Shown: positions 15,737 to 24,781 of the stretch, one piece after another
Numbering within the stretch: the stretch's first letter is position 1
How the letters are laid out: each line of letters begins with the position of its first letter
Assembly (NCBI GenBank): GCA_023957275.1
Contig: JAMLHF010000002.1
Span: 1-64,000 of the forward strand
Source: Lentimicrobium sp.
Lineage (GTDB): Bacteria > Bacteroidota > Bacteroidia > Bacteroidales > Lentimicrobiaceae
Direction: 5' to 3'
Length of the DNA: 64,000 nt
Notes under the pieces: generated by a model
What the model saw: only the letters and a program-made list of their open reading frames with translations
What the model was told of the DNA's origin: nothing
Database searches by the model: none
Position numbers and translations under genes: made by a program

Positions 15737-16984
15737 ATGGAAGAACTTCCTGAAATTTCCGAATTATCATTCCGGCATTTTGGTTTTGATCAATCTATTC
15801 AAGATGGCCTTGATTCCATTGGGTTTGAGACGCCAACTCCAATCCAGGAAAAGATAATTCCTCTTATTATGCAGGGCAAGGATGTAATCGGTTGTGCCCA
15901 AACGGGAACCGGCAAAACAGCAGCATATCTCTTGCCGGTGCTTCACAGGGTTATTACTAATCCTGTAAAAGGAATCAATACAATGATTATTGCTCCAACG
16001 CGGGAGCTGGCACTGCAGATCGCGCAGCAACTCGAAGGATTCAGTTATTTTATGAATATCAGTTCTCTGGCTATTTACGGGGGGACGGATGGTATAGAAT
16101 GGGAGCAGCAAAAGCGTGCACTAACCCAGGGGGTTGATATAGTGGTTGCTACTCCGGGAAAGTTGATTTCATTTCTGAATATGGATATTGTTCCGGTCAG
16201 TAATCTTCAGCACCTGATCCTGGATGAAGCCGACCGTATGCTTGACATGGGATTTTTCGATGATATCATGCGCATCATCAGTTACCTTCCCGAAAGCCGG
16301 AGCACATTGCTCTTCTCAGCTACCATGCCGCCCAGGATCAGAGAATTAAGCAAGCGGATCCTGAAACATCCGGAAGAGGTAAATATTGCCATCTCAAAGC
16401 CGGCGCAGGGTATCCTTCAGGTAGCGTATCTGGTTTATGACAAGCAGAAAACCCCGCTGCTTGCTTCATTGATACGGGGTCGTGACCTGCCGAGTATACT
16501 GGTGTTTTCATCGACCAAATCAAAGGTTAAGTCAATTGCAAAGGAACTGAAAGCGGAAGGTTTCGAAGTATCAGATATTCATTCCGATCTGGAGCAATCT
16601 GAACGCGAGAAAGTTCTTCTGAAATTCAGAAACAGGCAACTTCAGATTCTGGTAGCAACGGATGTGCTTTCACGGGGGATAGATGTTGAAAATATCAGTG
16701 TGGTTGTCAATTATGATGTGCCTCACGATGCGGAAGATTATGTTCACAGGGTCGGTCGTACTGCGAGGGCGGAACAAACCGGTATTGCCATTACTTTTAT
16801 CAATCAGGACGAGCAATATCAGTTTTCACGCATAGAGAAACTCATCGATACAGTAATCAGGAAACAAATGCCGCCGGCCGGGTTGGGGCCCGGTCCTGAA
16901 TACAACCCGAAATCCGGTCAGTCCCGGCCCGGCCGCCGGCAAGGTAACGGAGGCAAAAGCAGGGGAAAGAAGAGCCCTAAATAA
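15737..16984 (+). CDS. DEAD-box ATP-dependent RNA helicase
   Basis: The 415-residue protein contains the helicase motifs in order: Q-motif TPTPIQEK, motif I AQTGTGKT, Ia PTRELALQ, II DEAD, III SAT, V ATDVLSRGID and VI HRVGRTAR. The C-terminal tail of about 40 residues is rich in Gly, Arg, Lys and Pro, as in RhlE-type helicases, and probably binds RNA. It likely acts in ribosome assembly or mRNA turnover, often cold-induced. The closest well-known relatives are RhlE and DeaD; I do not assign a symbol. Confidence 0.94.
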   Translation: MEELPEISELSFRHFGFDQSIQDGLDSIGFETPTPIQEKIIPLIMQGKDVIGCAQTGTGKTAAYLLPVLHRVITNPVKGINTMIIAPTRELALQIAQQLEGFSYFMNISSLAIYGGTDGIEWEQQKRALTQGVDIVVATPGKLISFLNMDIVPVSNLQHLILDEADRMLDMGFFDDIMRIISYLPESRSTLLFSATMPPRIRELSKRILKHPEEVNIAISKPAQGILQVAYLVYDKQKTPLLASLIRGRDLPSILVFSSTKSKVKSIAKELKAEGFEVSDIHSDLEQSEREKVLLKFRNRQLQILVATDVLSRGIDVENISVVVNYDVPHDAEDYVHRVGRTARAEQTGIAITFINQDEQYQFSRIEKLIDTVIRKQMPPAGLGPGPEYNPKSGQSRPGRRQGNGGKSRGKKSPK

Positions 16985-17044
16985 ATTTCCGGTCAGGGGA
17001 GCTTGCTGATTCGAATGGTGAATTTGCCGGAATTCCGAAACCGG

Positions 17045-17536
17045 TCAAAGGTCACTGGCCTTTTCCTTGCTTGTTTTCAGTTTGAATAGTATGGCTGAAG
17101 TCATTTTTCTGACCAGCAGATAAAGGGGTATTGATAATACAAGCCAGATCAGGAAAGCGGTTAAAATAACCTGAAAACTGCCATTGAAGGCTCCCCACCA
17201 GTCAGTATTGAATTCAGCAATCAGGCTCCCCGGAAAATCCTGAAGTATTCCGGAATTAATCATCCGGGCGGCTGCTTTGTAAAATGGAATTACAAGCAGG
17301 ATCTGTAAAGGGAAAACCGCGTAATTGATGAATTGGATCAAGGCAGGATTCATTCTGAAAATAAGCGAAACGGCAGTGCACAGAAGGGTCGATGTGCCTG
17401 GCACCGGGATAATGCCTATGCAGAAACCGGCAGCAATTGTCCGGGCCATCATCAGCGGGCTCAGGCCTTGCGAAAGAAATGCTTTTACAGGTCTGATATA
17501 CCTTTCTGAAAACAGGTTTTTGATAACTGTTTTCAT
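17045..17536 (-). CDS. DUF2062 family membrane protein
   Basis: The 163-residue protein shows the DUF2062 pattern: a polar N-terminus with SQGLSPLMMARTIAAGFCIGIIPVP, two central hydrophobic hairpins and a final helix followed by a charged tail. The family is widespread and uncharacterised, sometimes fused to glycosyltransferases. Its start overlaps the stop of the rhodanese gene by 4 bases (ATGA), so the two are translationally coupled. Confidence 0.82.
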   Translation of the reverse strand: MKTVIKNLFSERYIRPVKAFLSQGLSPLMMARTIAAGFCIGIIPVPGTSTLLCTAVSLIFRMNPALIQFINYAVFPLQILLVIPFYKAAARMINSGILQDFPGSLIAEFNTDWWGAFNGSFQVILTAFLIWLVLSIPLYLLVRKMTSAILFKLKTSKEKASDL

Positions 17537-17850
17537 ACGGCCATTCCAGGATCGATTTCCATTGCATACTGATATATGCCACCCTCCAGGATGCTGAGGT
17601 CTTTGATTTTGAGTTTGTCCTTCAGATATATATATACCTGTTCACTTTTTATTCCATAAATGCAGTAGATGATGATCTTTTTTTTCGGGTCGATTTCATT
17701 CAACATAGTCGGCAGCTGAAGCTGAGGCATAGAAACAGCCCCGGATATATGACAGGCTTTATATTTTTCAGGCTCGCGTGTATCGATCAGCATGAAGTCT
17801 GTCTTATTGTCGATCAGTGCTTTAAGCTCTTTTGGCGAAATGAATTTCAT
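17533..17850 (-). CDS. Single-domain rhodanese-like protein
   Basis: This 105-residue protein is one rhodanese domain, with the CDC25-like opening ISPKELKALID, the LIDTREPEKY signature near residue 21 and an active-site cysteine in IIYCIYGIKS near residue 64. No signal peptide is present, so it acts in the cytoplasm. Such proteins carry sulfane sulfur or act as sulfurtransferases; the six-residue loop after the cysteine fits a sulfur rather than a phosphate substrate. It overlaps the DUF2062 gene and follows a Rossmann-fold protein by 21 bases. Confidence 0.85.
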   Translation of the reverse strand: MKFISPKELKALIDNKTDFMLIDTREPEKYKACHISGAVSMPQLQLPTMLNEIDPKKKIIIYCIYGIKSEQVYIYLKDKLKIKDLSILEGGIYQYAMEIDPGMAV

Positions 17851-17871
17851 GGTATTTCTTTTGCCTTGGGT

Positions 17872-18540
17872 TCATTTTCGGGTATTTTCAATCTGGTCTG
17901 ATTCAAGTATATGCATTCCATTCCCTGAAAATGCTGAGGAAATCATGGTCTCTGCTACGGCTGCTGCATGAACCGGACGGTATTTTTTCAATTTTCCTGT
18001 AAGTAAGGGACTGATTATTTTTGCAGCAGTTTTTCCCCATTCTTCAAATATGCGGTATTCCCGTCTGACCCCTAAAAGCATTGATGGCCGGAGAATAATA
18101 AGATTGGGAAAGGTTAGCTTTTTCAGGGATTCTTCAACCTGACCTTTGGTTCTAAGATAAAAGTTCCGGGAGTCAGGATTGGCCCCGATAGAAGAAACCA
18201 GCACAAAGGACCGGACGTGGTTTGAAGCGGCAGCTTGTGCAATATCAACGACCAGATCGTGATCTGTTTCAAAAAATACCTTTTTGGATCCGGCTTTTTT
18301 TATGGTTGTCCCGATACAGCAGAAAAGGTGATCTCCTTTTATCTGCTGAGCGATTGCTTGGATGTTGTCAGGATTAAAAGTGATCTGCCTCGTTTTTGCA
18401 GCATTGGTTAAAACCGGTTTTCTGGTGAAAAGAATTACTTCCCTGTATCTGCTGTCCTGCTCAAGCAGCTCAGTTACAAAGCCTCCTGTAAGCCCGGTGG
18501 CTCCGAAAACCAATGCTGTTTTTAAGTTGTCTTCTGCCAT
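17872..18540 (-). CDS. NAD(P)-binding Rossmann protein (HTATIP2/YbjT-like)
   Basis: The 222-residue protein begins with ALVFGATGLTGGFV, the dinucleotide-binding loop of atypical short-chain dehydrogenases, and carries VLVSSIGANPDS and a YLRTKGQVE segment in the usual position of the Tyr-x3-Lys pair. It resembles HTATIP2-like and NmrA-like oxidoreductases, whose substrates are mostly unknown. It lies between an MFS exporter and the rhodanese gene on the same strand with short gaps, so all four are likely one transcript. Confidence 0.82.
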   Translation of the reverse strand: MAEDNLKTALVFGATGLTGGFVTELLEQDSRYREVILFTRKPVLTNAAKTRQITFNPDNIQAIAQQIKGDHLFCCIGTTIKKAGSKKVFFETDHDLVVDIAQAAASNHVRSFVLVSSIGANPDSRNFYLRTKGQVEESLKKLTFPNLIILRPSMLLGVRREYRIFEEWGKTAAKIISPLLTGKLKKYRPVHAAAVAETMISSAFSGNGMHILESDQIENTRK

Positions 18541-18579
18541 TTTAAATCAAAGTTATGGATAAGTTTATTCATATATGGT

Positions 18580-19944
18580 TTATTCCCTGATCTTTCCCCT
18601 TTTCATCGAAAAGAAAGTGCCGGGAATGCAAAGAATCGCGAATACGACAAATGCGTATCTGATACTGGTCATAAGTCCTTCTGTGTTTTCAAGTCCTGTT
18701 CCCTTGTTGCCCATGATCAGGGCGAACATCATCAGGCTGATGCCCATACTTACTGTTTGGCCGGTCAGGCGCATGGTGCCTAAAGCAGCAGAAGCGATAC
18801 CATAGTATGAAGGATTTACCGAACTCATTACAGCATTGGTATTGGGTGAAGAAAAAAGGGCAAATCCCAGTCCAAGTAATAGCTGCAGCAGAATGATGTA
18901 TGTGATGCTGCTGCCTGGGCCGAGCAATGAAAATGCGCCCAGCCCGATCACTGTCAGCCCCATCCCTGACGAAGCAAGCACATAGGGTTCTACACGGTCA
19001 CTGAGTTTGCCGGCAAGCGGTGAAAGCAGCGTCATCATGACGGGCTGGGCCATCAGAATGACGCCTGTTTTTTCTGGTGAAAGCCCTTTGATTTGTTGCA
19101 GGTAAAAGCTAAGCAGGAATACTAATGCAAAAGTAGCACTGTAATTGATAAAAGCTGCGAGGTTAGAGAAGATAAAAACCTGATTGCCTTTGAACGTGCT
19201 GATTTGAAGCAGTGGATCTGCTGCTTTCTTTTCTATTTCCGTAAAAAGCCACAACCCGGCAAGTCCTGATAAAATAAATGCAATGCCCGGCAAACCCGGC
19301 ATTTTTGGAAATCCAAAGATAATGAGCGCCAGGCTGATGCCATAGATAATACTGCCTGAAAAATCAAATTTGCCGGAGACTGATGATTTGCGGTCATTTT
19401 CAAGTTTTATTGCAGCGATCGGCGTTATGATGGTTGCCAGTAATCCGATCAGCGCAAAAATACTTCTCCATCCCCAAAGGGATGTCATTAATCCGCCAAT
19501 AGTCGGACCCAGGCTCAGGCCCAGGTATACCGAAGCTACGTTGATGCCCAGTACTTTACCTCTTTCTTCTCTGGGAAAAGAGGAAGTAAGGATGGCGATG
19601 GCTGTGGCGTAAATCATAGCTCCGCCCGCCCCGTTCATAAACCGTGAAATTATCAACAGTAACTCAGAACCGGCCAGGGCTGATGCAAAAGCAGTAATTG
19701 CAAAAAACACAATCCCTGTCATAAATATCATTTTTCTGCCAAATTTGTCGGAAAGCCGGCCAAAAGGGAGCAGAAAAACGGCTGCAGACAGCAGGTAGGA
19801 GGTAGTAACCCAGCCAAGTGCAATGGTATCCATATCCAGGTCTTTCCCCATGGCAGGCAACGCGATGTTTATGGCGGATCCCATAAACGGCGTAAGAAAT
19901 GAAGCCAGGGTTGTCACAAACAATATGGAACGGCGGGCAATCAT
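18580..19944 (-). CDS. MFS transporter, DHA2 (EmrB/QacA-like) exporter
   Basis: The 454-residue protein has about 13-14 hydrophobic segments, the motif-A-like LPFGRLSDKFGRKMIF between helices 2 and 3, and an exporter-type motif C, GLSLGPTIGGLM, near residue 138. These features place it with drug/H+ antiporters of the DHA2 group. The substrate is unknown. It appears to be the first gene of a four-gene minus-strand unit (exporter, Rossmann protein, rhodanese, DUF2062). A -7 box lies 15 bases upstream of the ATG. Confidence 0.88.
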   Translation of the reverse strand: MIARRSILFVTTLASFLTPFMGSAINIALPAMGKDLDMDTIALGWVTTSYLLSAAVFLLPFGRLSDKFGRKMIFMTGIVFFAITAFASALAGSELLLIISRFMNGAGGAMIYATAIAILTSSFPREERGKVLGINVASVYLGLSLGPTIGGLMTSLWGWRSIFALIGLLATIITPIAAIKLENDRKSSVSGKFDFSGSIIYGISLALIIFGFPKMPGLPGIAFILSGLAGLWLFTEIEKKAADPLLQISTFKGNQVFIFSNLAAFINYSATFALVFLLSFYLQQIKGLSPEKTGVILMAQPVMMTLLSPLAGKLSDRVEPYVLASSGMGLTVIGLGAFSLLGPGSSITYIILLQLLLGLGFALFSSPNTNAVMSSVNPSYYGIASAALGTMRLTGQTVSMGISLMMFALIMGNKGTGLENTEGLMTSIRYAFVVFAILCIPGTFFSMKRGKIRE

Positions 19945-19958
19945 CAGTAGTTTTTTTG

Positions 19959-19966
19959 CAAATGTA
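19959..19966 (-). promoter_or_regulatory. -7 box (TACATTTG) for the MFS exporter operon
   Basis: The minus strand reads TACATTTG, matching TAnnTTTG, 15 bases before the exporter ATG. No other such box is seen ahead of the three downstream genes. Confidence 0.45.
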
Positions 19967-20103
19967 TTCTAAATTGACCTTCAAATCGTGCAGGCAGTCA
20001 AGATTAAGGGGCGGAATGCGGCAGCAATGTTATCAGGGGTAACTGTAAACAAATCTTTATCAGGATGGTTTAATTCAGAGGTCGTTAAAAAAAAAGAATT
20101 GCT

Positions 20104-20490
20104 ATGAGTTATCATTTCTCGAAAACAATGGAATGTACTGTTGATGAAGCAGTTGAAAAGGTTACAGCGAAGCTGAAGGAATATGGTTTTGGTATCATCA
20201 CTCAGGTGAATGTGCAGGAAACCCTCAGGGAAAAGATCGGGGTTGAATTCAGGAAATACCGGATTCTTGGGGCATGCAATCCGACCTATGCCCACCGTGC
20301 TTTATCGGCAGAGAGCAGGATTGGCCTGTTGCTGCCTTGCAATGTAATTGTTTATGAAAGGGAAGATGGCAACACTGAAGTTGCTGCCATAAATCCAAAG
20401 GTAAGCATGGAAAAAGTCGGTAATAGGGATTTGACGGATTTTGCCTGTGAGGTCACTGAAATTATGGAAAAGGTAATAAAAGCACTTTAG
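20104..20490 (+). CDS. DUF302 domain protein
   Basis: The 128-residue protein is a single DUF302 domain, with the early segment VDEAVEKVTAKLKEYGFGIITQVNVQETL, the middle ILGACNPTYAHRAL and the LLLPCNVIVYE core. It has no signal peptide. The structure of DUF302 is known as an alpha/beta fold but its role is not settled; the two conserved cysteine-containing segments (GACNP and LPCN) are visible. It converges with the next gene, with 2 bases between stops. Confidence 0.9.
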   Translation: MSYHFSKTMECTVDEAVEKVTAKLKEYGFGIITQVNVQETLREKIGVEFRKYRILGACNPTYAHRALSAESRIGLLLPCNVIVYEREDGNTEVAAINPKVSMEKVGNRDLTDFACEVTEIMEKVIKAL

Positions 20491-20492
20491 GT

Positions 20493-21908
20493 TCAATCGT
20501 TGTACCCAAAAAGCTTTTTACTTTTAATGGACTCCGCCACATAAACGGGGACCAGTTTTTCCCATGAGTTATCCTTGTTTTTAATCTTATCAAGTACCAT
20601 GGGAGAAAATATCGATAGATGCTTTTCGTTGATATTCTTAATGTCAAGGATTTTTCGGGCAGATATCAGATGCTTGTAAAGGTAGGCTGAATCCTCAGGG
20701 AGACTGATATCCCCGGAGTGTTTGATTTTACCGCTTTTCCCGTCAATGGCCGGATAAACGTACATCTTCATATTGTCGGGGAAAAGTTTTCCGAAAGCCT
20801 CAAGCATACCTCCTTTCAGATTGGAGTAATATGTCTTGTCAAAGACTTTTTCCAGCGTATCGACACCGATGACGATTCTTAATTTATTGATTCTGAATCC
20901 GGAGAAATATGCGACAAGTTTATAGAATTCCCTGAAGCCTGAAACCATCACATTTTGTCCCATGCCGTTGAGCAGATCCACGCGGTCGAGGAAATCCCGT
21001 TCATCTATATCATCTTCTTCCTGCGAAAGAAGATTATGCAGCGTGATTTCGCAAAACGACAGTGTGTTGCTCTTGTCATAATCTTCATCCCGTTTAAAGA
21101 TGGCATAACTGGATTTCAGGATATCAAATCCAGCATAGGTAATAGGCCTGAAACTTCCCCTGAAAGCCAGTACATTTTTTTTATAAAGCATATCTTCCGG
21201 CTCCTGAACCATGCCATACCTGTCGAACATGATGGCGCTGGTCATGCCGTTTTTGACCAGCTGCACGGCCAGCAACCGGTTGTCGACATAGGCCAGCTGA
21301 GGCCCGTTCATCCTGATCATTGTGATATCCAGGCGGTCAGGGGAGAGGTTGTCCATCAGAGATTGCAGAAAGGTATTCGGCCTGTCGTGGTGAAAGTAAC
21401 AGGCATAGATCAGGTTTACTCCGACAATGCCAAGCGTGTTCTGCTGCAGGAGATTGTCTCTTTCGTGCAATTCCACATGGATAATGACTTCATTGGGCTC
21501 ATCGTTCTGCTCCAGTTGAAAACGACAGCCTATCCAGCCATGACTGATATTGTCCTTCCGGTAGTTTATCGTTGAAACCGTATCTGCAAAAACAAAGAAT
21601 CTGGTAGGTTTTTCCCTTTTTCCCTGCAAAACACCCACCAGCTGATCGTATTCGCACCTGAGCATCTCCTCCAGCCGCTGGCATGAAACATAGCGTTTGC
21701 TGATTTGCTGGTTACTGTAGAGTACATCACTGTACTGCTTGTCATAAGCTGAAATCGTCTTGGCTATGGTTCCCGATGCCCCGCCCGCCTGAAAGAATGA
21801 CCTTGAAACTTCCTGGCCTCCACCGATTTCTGCAAATACACCATAGGTCGACTGGTCGAGATTCAGGGTCAGCGCTTTCAGGTTTGTACTCAAAATCTGT
21901 CTTTCCAT
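20493..21908 (-). CDS. Conserved protein of unknown function, downstream of the flavin-riboswitch receptor
   Basis: This 471-residue protein has no signal peptide or membrane segment, so it should be cytoplasmic. A glycine-rich N-terminal segment, VFAEIGGGQEVSRSFFQAGGASGTIAKT, is followed by SAYDK and a long alpha/beta body. I recall similar proteins in several phyla carrying inconsistent labels (nicotinate-nucleotide adenylyltransferase, or TonB receptor by adjacency), but none of the matching motifs for those activities is visible, so no function is assigned. It begins 36 bases after the TonB receptor stop on the same strand and may share its FMN-controlled transcript. Confidence 0.75.
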   Translation of the reverse strand: MERQILSTNLKALTLNLDQSTYGVFAEIGGGQEVSRSFFQAGGASGTIAKTISAYDKQYSDVLYSNQQISKRYVSCQRLEEMLRCEYDQLVGVLQGKREKPTRFFVFADTVSTINYRKDNISHGWIGCRFQLEQNDEPNEVIIHVELHERDNLLQQNTLGIVGVNLIYACYFHHDRPNTFLQSLMDNLSPDRLDITMIRMNGPQLAYVDNRLLAVQLVKNGMTSAIMFDRYGMVQEPEDMLYKKNVLAFRGSFRPITYAGFDILKSSYAIFKRDEDYDKSNTLSFCEITLHNLLSQEEDDIDERDFLDRVDLLNGMGQNVMVSGFREFYKLVAYFSGFRINKLRIVIGVDTLEKVFDKTYYSNLKGGMLEAFGKLFPDNMKMYVYPAIDGKSGKIKHSGDISLPEDSAYLYKHLISARKILDIKNINEKHLSIFSPMVLDKIKNKDNSWEKLVPVYVAESIKSKKLFGYND

Positions 21909-21944
21909 TTTCTGCTACGGTGGTTTTGCAAACGAATATAAGAA

Positions 21945-24515
21945 TTAAAACGAAATCTTCATCGACAGGTTAAATGTTCTCCCGGGAGACCAGAAGCCCC
22001 TGAACGTGTCAAGTTCGTGGGAGCTCCCGTCTTCGCCCCGCATAATGACTTCTTTGTTCAGCAGGTTATAACAACTTACCGAAGCAATGGTTTTCAGGCC
22101 GGCAATGTTAAATGAATAGTTTATAAACAGATCAGTCATGCTGTAATCAGGAATTCTGTAAGGCTGGTTCCGGTCAGCCGGATTATTCCGGCCTGACGGG
22201 TCAAATCCGGCGTACAAACGTCCATAATATAACCAGTTGAAATTAAGCGCGAGATCCTGAGCCAGCATAAGTTCTCCATAAATACCGGCCTGAAACTGCG
22301 GCGCATCGCCAACTTTAAGATCCCTGGCATAAACCTCGGTATAATCGATAAGCACCTGATTGTCATTATATAATTCAGCCTGTACATCGTTTTTCCAGCG
22401 CCAGTCTCCGAGCGACAGAACTGATCCCAGCATAAGGCTGCGCGATAGTTTGGCTGTCCCTTCAAATTCCAGTCCTTTGTGCAAGGCATCAAGCCCTCTG
22501 ATCAGTGCCCTGGTCTGGGCGTTGTTTTCCAGTTGAATATTTTCACGGCTCAGCAGTGATTTGTCTCTCCAGAGCGTATAATAGGCATTGAATTTCAGGT
22601 TGATGTTGCCCCGGCTGAAGCCATAGCCGGCTTCAAATGCTTCAATAATTTCATTGCCAAGATCCTGAACTACCGCATTGCTGAAGTTGGCAAAAACAAA
22701 TTTGAAATATGGCGCTTTGGAATAATAACCGGCATTCAAGTATAAATTGTGGTGATTGTCGATATTGTAGCCTAATCCGGCTTTCAGATCATATCCGGCT
22801 TTCGAAACAAGTTCACTTTCAGTGTTGCCGATGTAATTAATCCGGTCAGTTCGTCTGAACCAGGTATTTGAAACAGTGCCGGCTGCAAATGCGTTCACTT
22901 TACCAATCCTATATTCTGCCTGCCCGAAGTAACTTACCACATCCACCCGTGCATCGTTATCTACATTGATGATGTCGCCTACACCTTTGATCTGATTCCT
23001 GCCACCGATCCCGGCCAGAGACCATGCATACTGATCAACCCAGAAATTTCCTCCGAGAAGATTGCTGATCTCTTCCCTGAGATTGGATTTGAAATAGCGT
23101 GTGTGAATGCCGGTTACGATTTTAAGATTTTCGTTCACTTCATGATTAAGGGTTGAAAGAAGACCATACCAGACATGGCTGGCTCTGTAATTGGTCAGGA
23201 TAATTTTCGAAAAACCCTTAACAAATTCACCTCCTGCCAACTGAACTGAATCGCTATGATTGATATTCTGCCGGTATACAGCGTCCCAGTCAATCTGATT
23301 GTTTTTCCGGAAGCCTGATGCACCGTCGCTCATAAAAGATTCGGAATATTTTCCGCCTCCATCGCCAAATGAGAGATATGCAGAGCTTGCCAGCAGGCTC
23401 TTCTCATTGATATTCCAATAATGATTCAGCGAGAGTTGAGGTTTATGATAAAAGTTTTCGGACAGGCTTTCAATTTTCCCGTTTAACATTCCCCAGTTTG
23501 GATTATAGCGATTACCGAATTGATCGTACTGTTGTTTGGTAAGTCCGTAAGTCCGTTGTCCATGCCTTTCGGGAGCGCCCATGCCTGTAAAAACCAGCAG
23601 ATGCTCCGGATTTATTTGCTTGCTGATGGAGAGAAACCAGGCCCAGGCATCAACATGGGTAGCATCAACATATCCGGGTCCGGTTGTGCGGGATCCGAGA
23701 AATGTCATCGCGTATCCTTTGTCTGTTTTTCCTGTCGAAAAACTCATAATGATCTTTCTGTTGCCAAAATCGGAAATGGCATGGCTTATCGATCCGCCTT
23801 TTGATGCCTCGGTAGTTTTTGTAATGATGTTAATGGTGCCACCCACCGAGTTTAATGCCACCCTTGAGGCTCCGAGACCGCGCTGAACCTGGATGCTCTG
23901 TGTCGCATCGCCCAGTCCTGCCCAGTTCGACCAGTAAACCAGCCCGTTTTCAACGCTGCTTACCGGAACACCGTTTAACAGCAATCCAATATTCTCCTGC
24001 TGGAACCCCCTGATGCTGATGCGCGCGTCGCCATTACCACCGCCAAGTTTTGTGGCATATACACCAGGTGTCATCTTCATGATTTCAGGGTATTCCTGCC
24101 CGCCTATTTCCCGTTGTATCAACGCTGTTTTTATGGTGCTGACGGCGACAGGCGTGTTGCGTTCCCGGGCATGCGATGAAATGATACTGATCTCGTCGAG
24201 GCCGATCATATCGGGAGTCAGCTGGATATTCAGAAACTCATTTTTATCCCCGACTATCACCCGGATGCTGAAAGGCCGGTAAGACAGGTGGCCGAACGTA
24301 AGGTTATGGCTGCCTTTTTCAATCAAGAGACTGAAATAGCCATTCTGATCAGTTACAGTGCCTTTGCTTTGCTGATCGGTCTGAATAGAGACCTGTTCTA
24401 TTCCCGCCCCGCTGGTAAAGTCGGTAACCCGGCCTTTTATTGTTGTCTGGGCAGTTGCTGTAAGTTGCAGGAGGCTGATGAACAGCGTGATAAGAGAGGT
24501 GATGAGTTGTTTCAT
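21945..24515 (-). CDS. TonB-dependent outer membrane receptor, probable flavin uptake
   Basis: The 856-residue protein has a signal peptide (about residues 1-22, ending TATAQ), a carboxypeptidase-D-like regulatory domain (residues 25-105, TIKGRVTDFTSGAGIEQV), a plug domain (about 120-240, with RISIRGF and LLNGVPV) and a beta-barrel ending in phenylalanine. It would import a ligand across the outer membrane with TonB/ExbBD energy. An FMN riboswitch precedes it, so the ligand is inferred to be riboflavin, FMN or a related flavin. The barrel itself does not reveal the ligand. Confidence 0.9.
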   Translation of the reverse strand: MKQLITSLITLFISLLQLTATAQTTIKGRVTDFTSGAGIEQVSIQTDQQSKGTVTDQNGYFSLLIEKGSHNLTFGHLSYRPFSIRVIVGDKNEFLNIQLTPDMIGLDEISIISSHARERNTPVAVSTIKTALIQREIGGQEYPEIMKMTPGVYATKLGGGNGDARISIRGFQQENIGLLLNGVPVSSVENGLVYWSNWAGLGDATQSIQVQRGLGASRVALNSVGGTINIITKTTEASKGGSISHAISDFGNRKIIMSFSTGKTDKGYAMTFLGSRTTGPGYVDATHVDAWAWFLSISKQINPEHLLVFTGMGAPERHGQRTYGLTKQQYDQFGNRYNPNWGMLNGKIESLSENFYHKPQLSLNHYWNINEKSLLASSAYLSFGDGGGKYSESFMSDGASGFRKNNQIDWDAVYRQNINHSDSVQLAGGEFVKGFSKIILTNYRASHVWYGLLSTLNHEVNENLKIVTGIHTRYFKSNLREEISNLLGGNFWVDQYAWSLAGIGGRNQIKGVGDIINVDNDARVDVVSYFGQAEYRIGKVNAFAAGTVSNTWFRRTDRINYIGNTESELVSKAGYDLKAGLGYNIDNHHNLYLNAGYYSKAPYFKFVFANFSNAVVQDLGNEIIEAFEAGYGFSRGNINLKFNAYYTLWRDKSLLSRENIQLENNAQTRALIRGLDALHKGLEFEGTAKLSRSLMLGSVLSLGDWRWKNDVQAELYNDNQVLIDYTEVYARDLKVGDAPQFQAGIYGELMLAQDLALNFNWLYYGRLYAGFDPSGRNNPADRNQPYRIPDYSMTDLFINYSFNIAGLKTIASVSCYNLLNKEVIMRGEDGSSHELDTFRGFWSPGRTFNLSMKISF

Positions 24516-24605
24516 GGTATTCTGTTGTTTGACCTGTTTTCTTTTCGCAATCCGGATAACAATACCCGAATAACAAATACTACAGGGCAGAATACCTTTA
24601 TACTA

Positions 24606-24630
24606 CCGGCAGGCATATCTATGCCTCCGG
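24606..24630 (-). promoter_or_regulatory. Hairpin between FMN aptamer and receptor gene
   Basis: CCGG plus AGGCATA pair with TATGCCT and CCGG, with one unpaired G, directly downstream of the aptamer on the minus strand. No T run follows, so it is not a standard terminator; it may be part of the expression platform, or a pause or RNA stability element. The receptor start is a further 90 bases away. Confidence 0.4.
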
Positions 24631-24642
24631 CAGCAATCTCAG

Positions 24643-24766
24643 ATTCTTCTTCCATCCAGACTTTACTGTCGGTACCGGAATTAAACCGGTTCAGTCATTC
24701 AGCATATTAGCTGTTTGAGTCGCGGACTCTACCGCCGATCGGGAATTTCACCCTGCCCTGAAGAAT
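24643..24766 (-). promoter_or_regulatory. FMN riboswitch (RFN element)
   Basis: The minus strand carries the RFN core GGGCAGGGTGAAATTCCCG followed by ATCGGCGGTA, and at its 3' end CCGACAGTAAAGTC and TGGATGGAAGAAG. The outer P1 helix is complete: ATTCTTC at 24766-24760 pairs with GAAGAAT at 24649-24643. In known members FMN binding represses expression of riboflavin synthesis or transport genes. Here the only gene directly downstream is the TonB-dependent receptor. Confidence 0.95.
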
Positions 24767-24773
24767 TTTGCGG

Positions 24774-24781
24774 CAAAAGTA
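24774..24781 (-). promoter_or_regulatory. -7 box (TACTTTTG) for the FMN riboswitch transcript
   Basis: The minus strand reads TACTTTTG, matching TAnnTTTG, and transcription starting about 7 bases later would begin exactly at the riboswitch P1 helix. Confidence 0.65.

Noticed and set aside
20955..21575. 206-codon plus-strand frame within the 471-residue protein gene
   Set aside because: It is antisense to a long conserved-looking coding sequence, has no promoter box and no recognisable domain.
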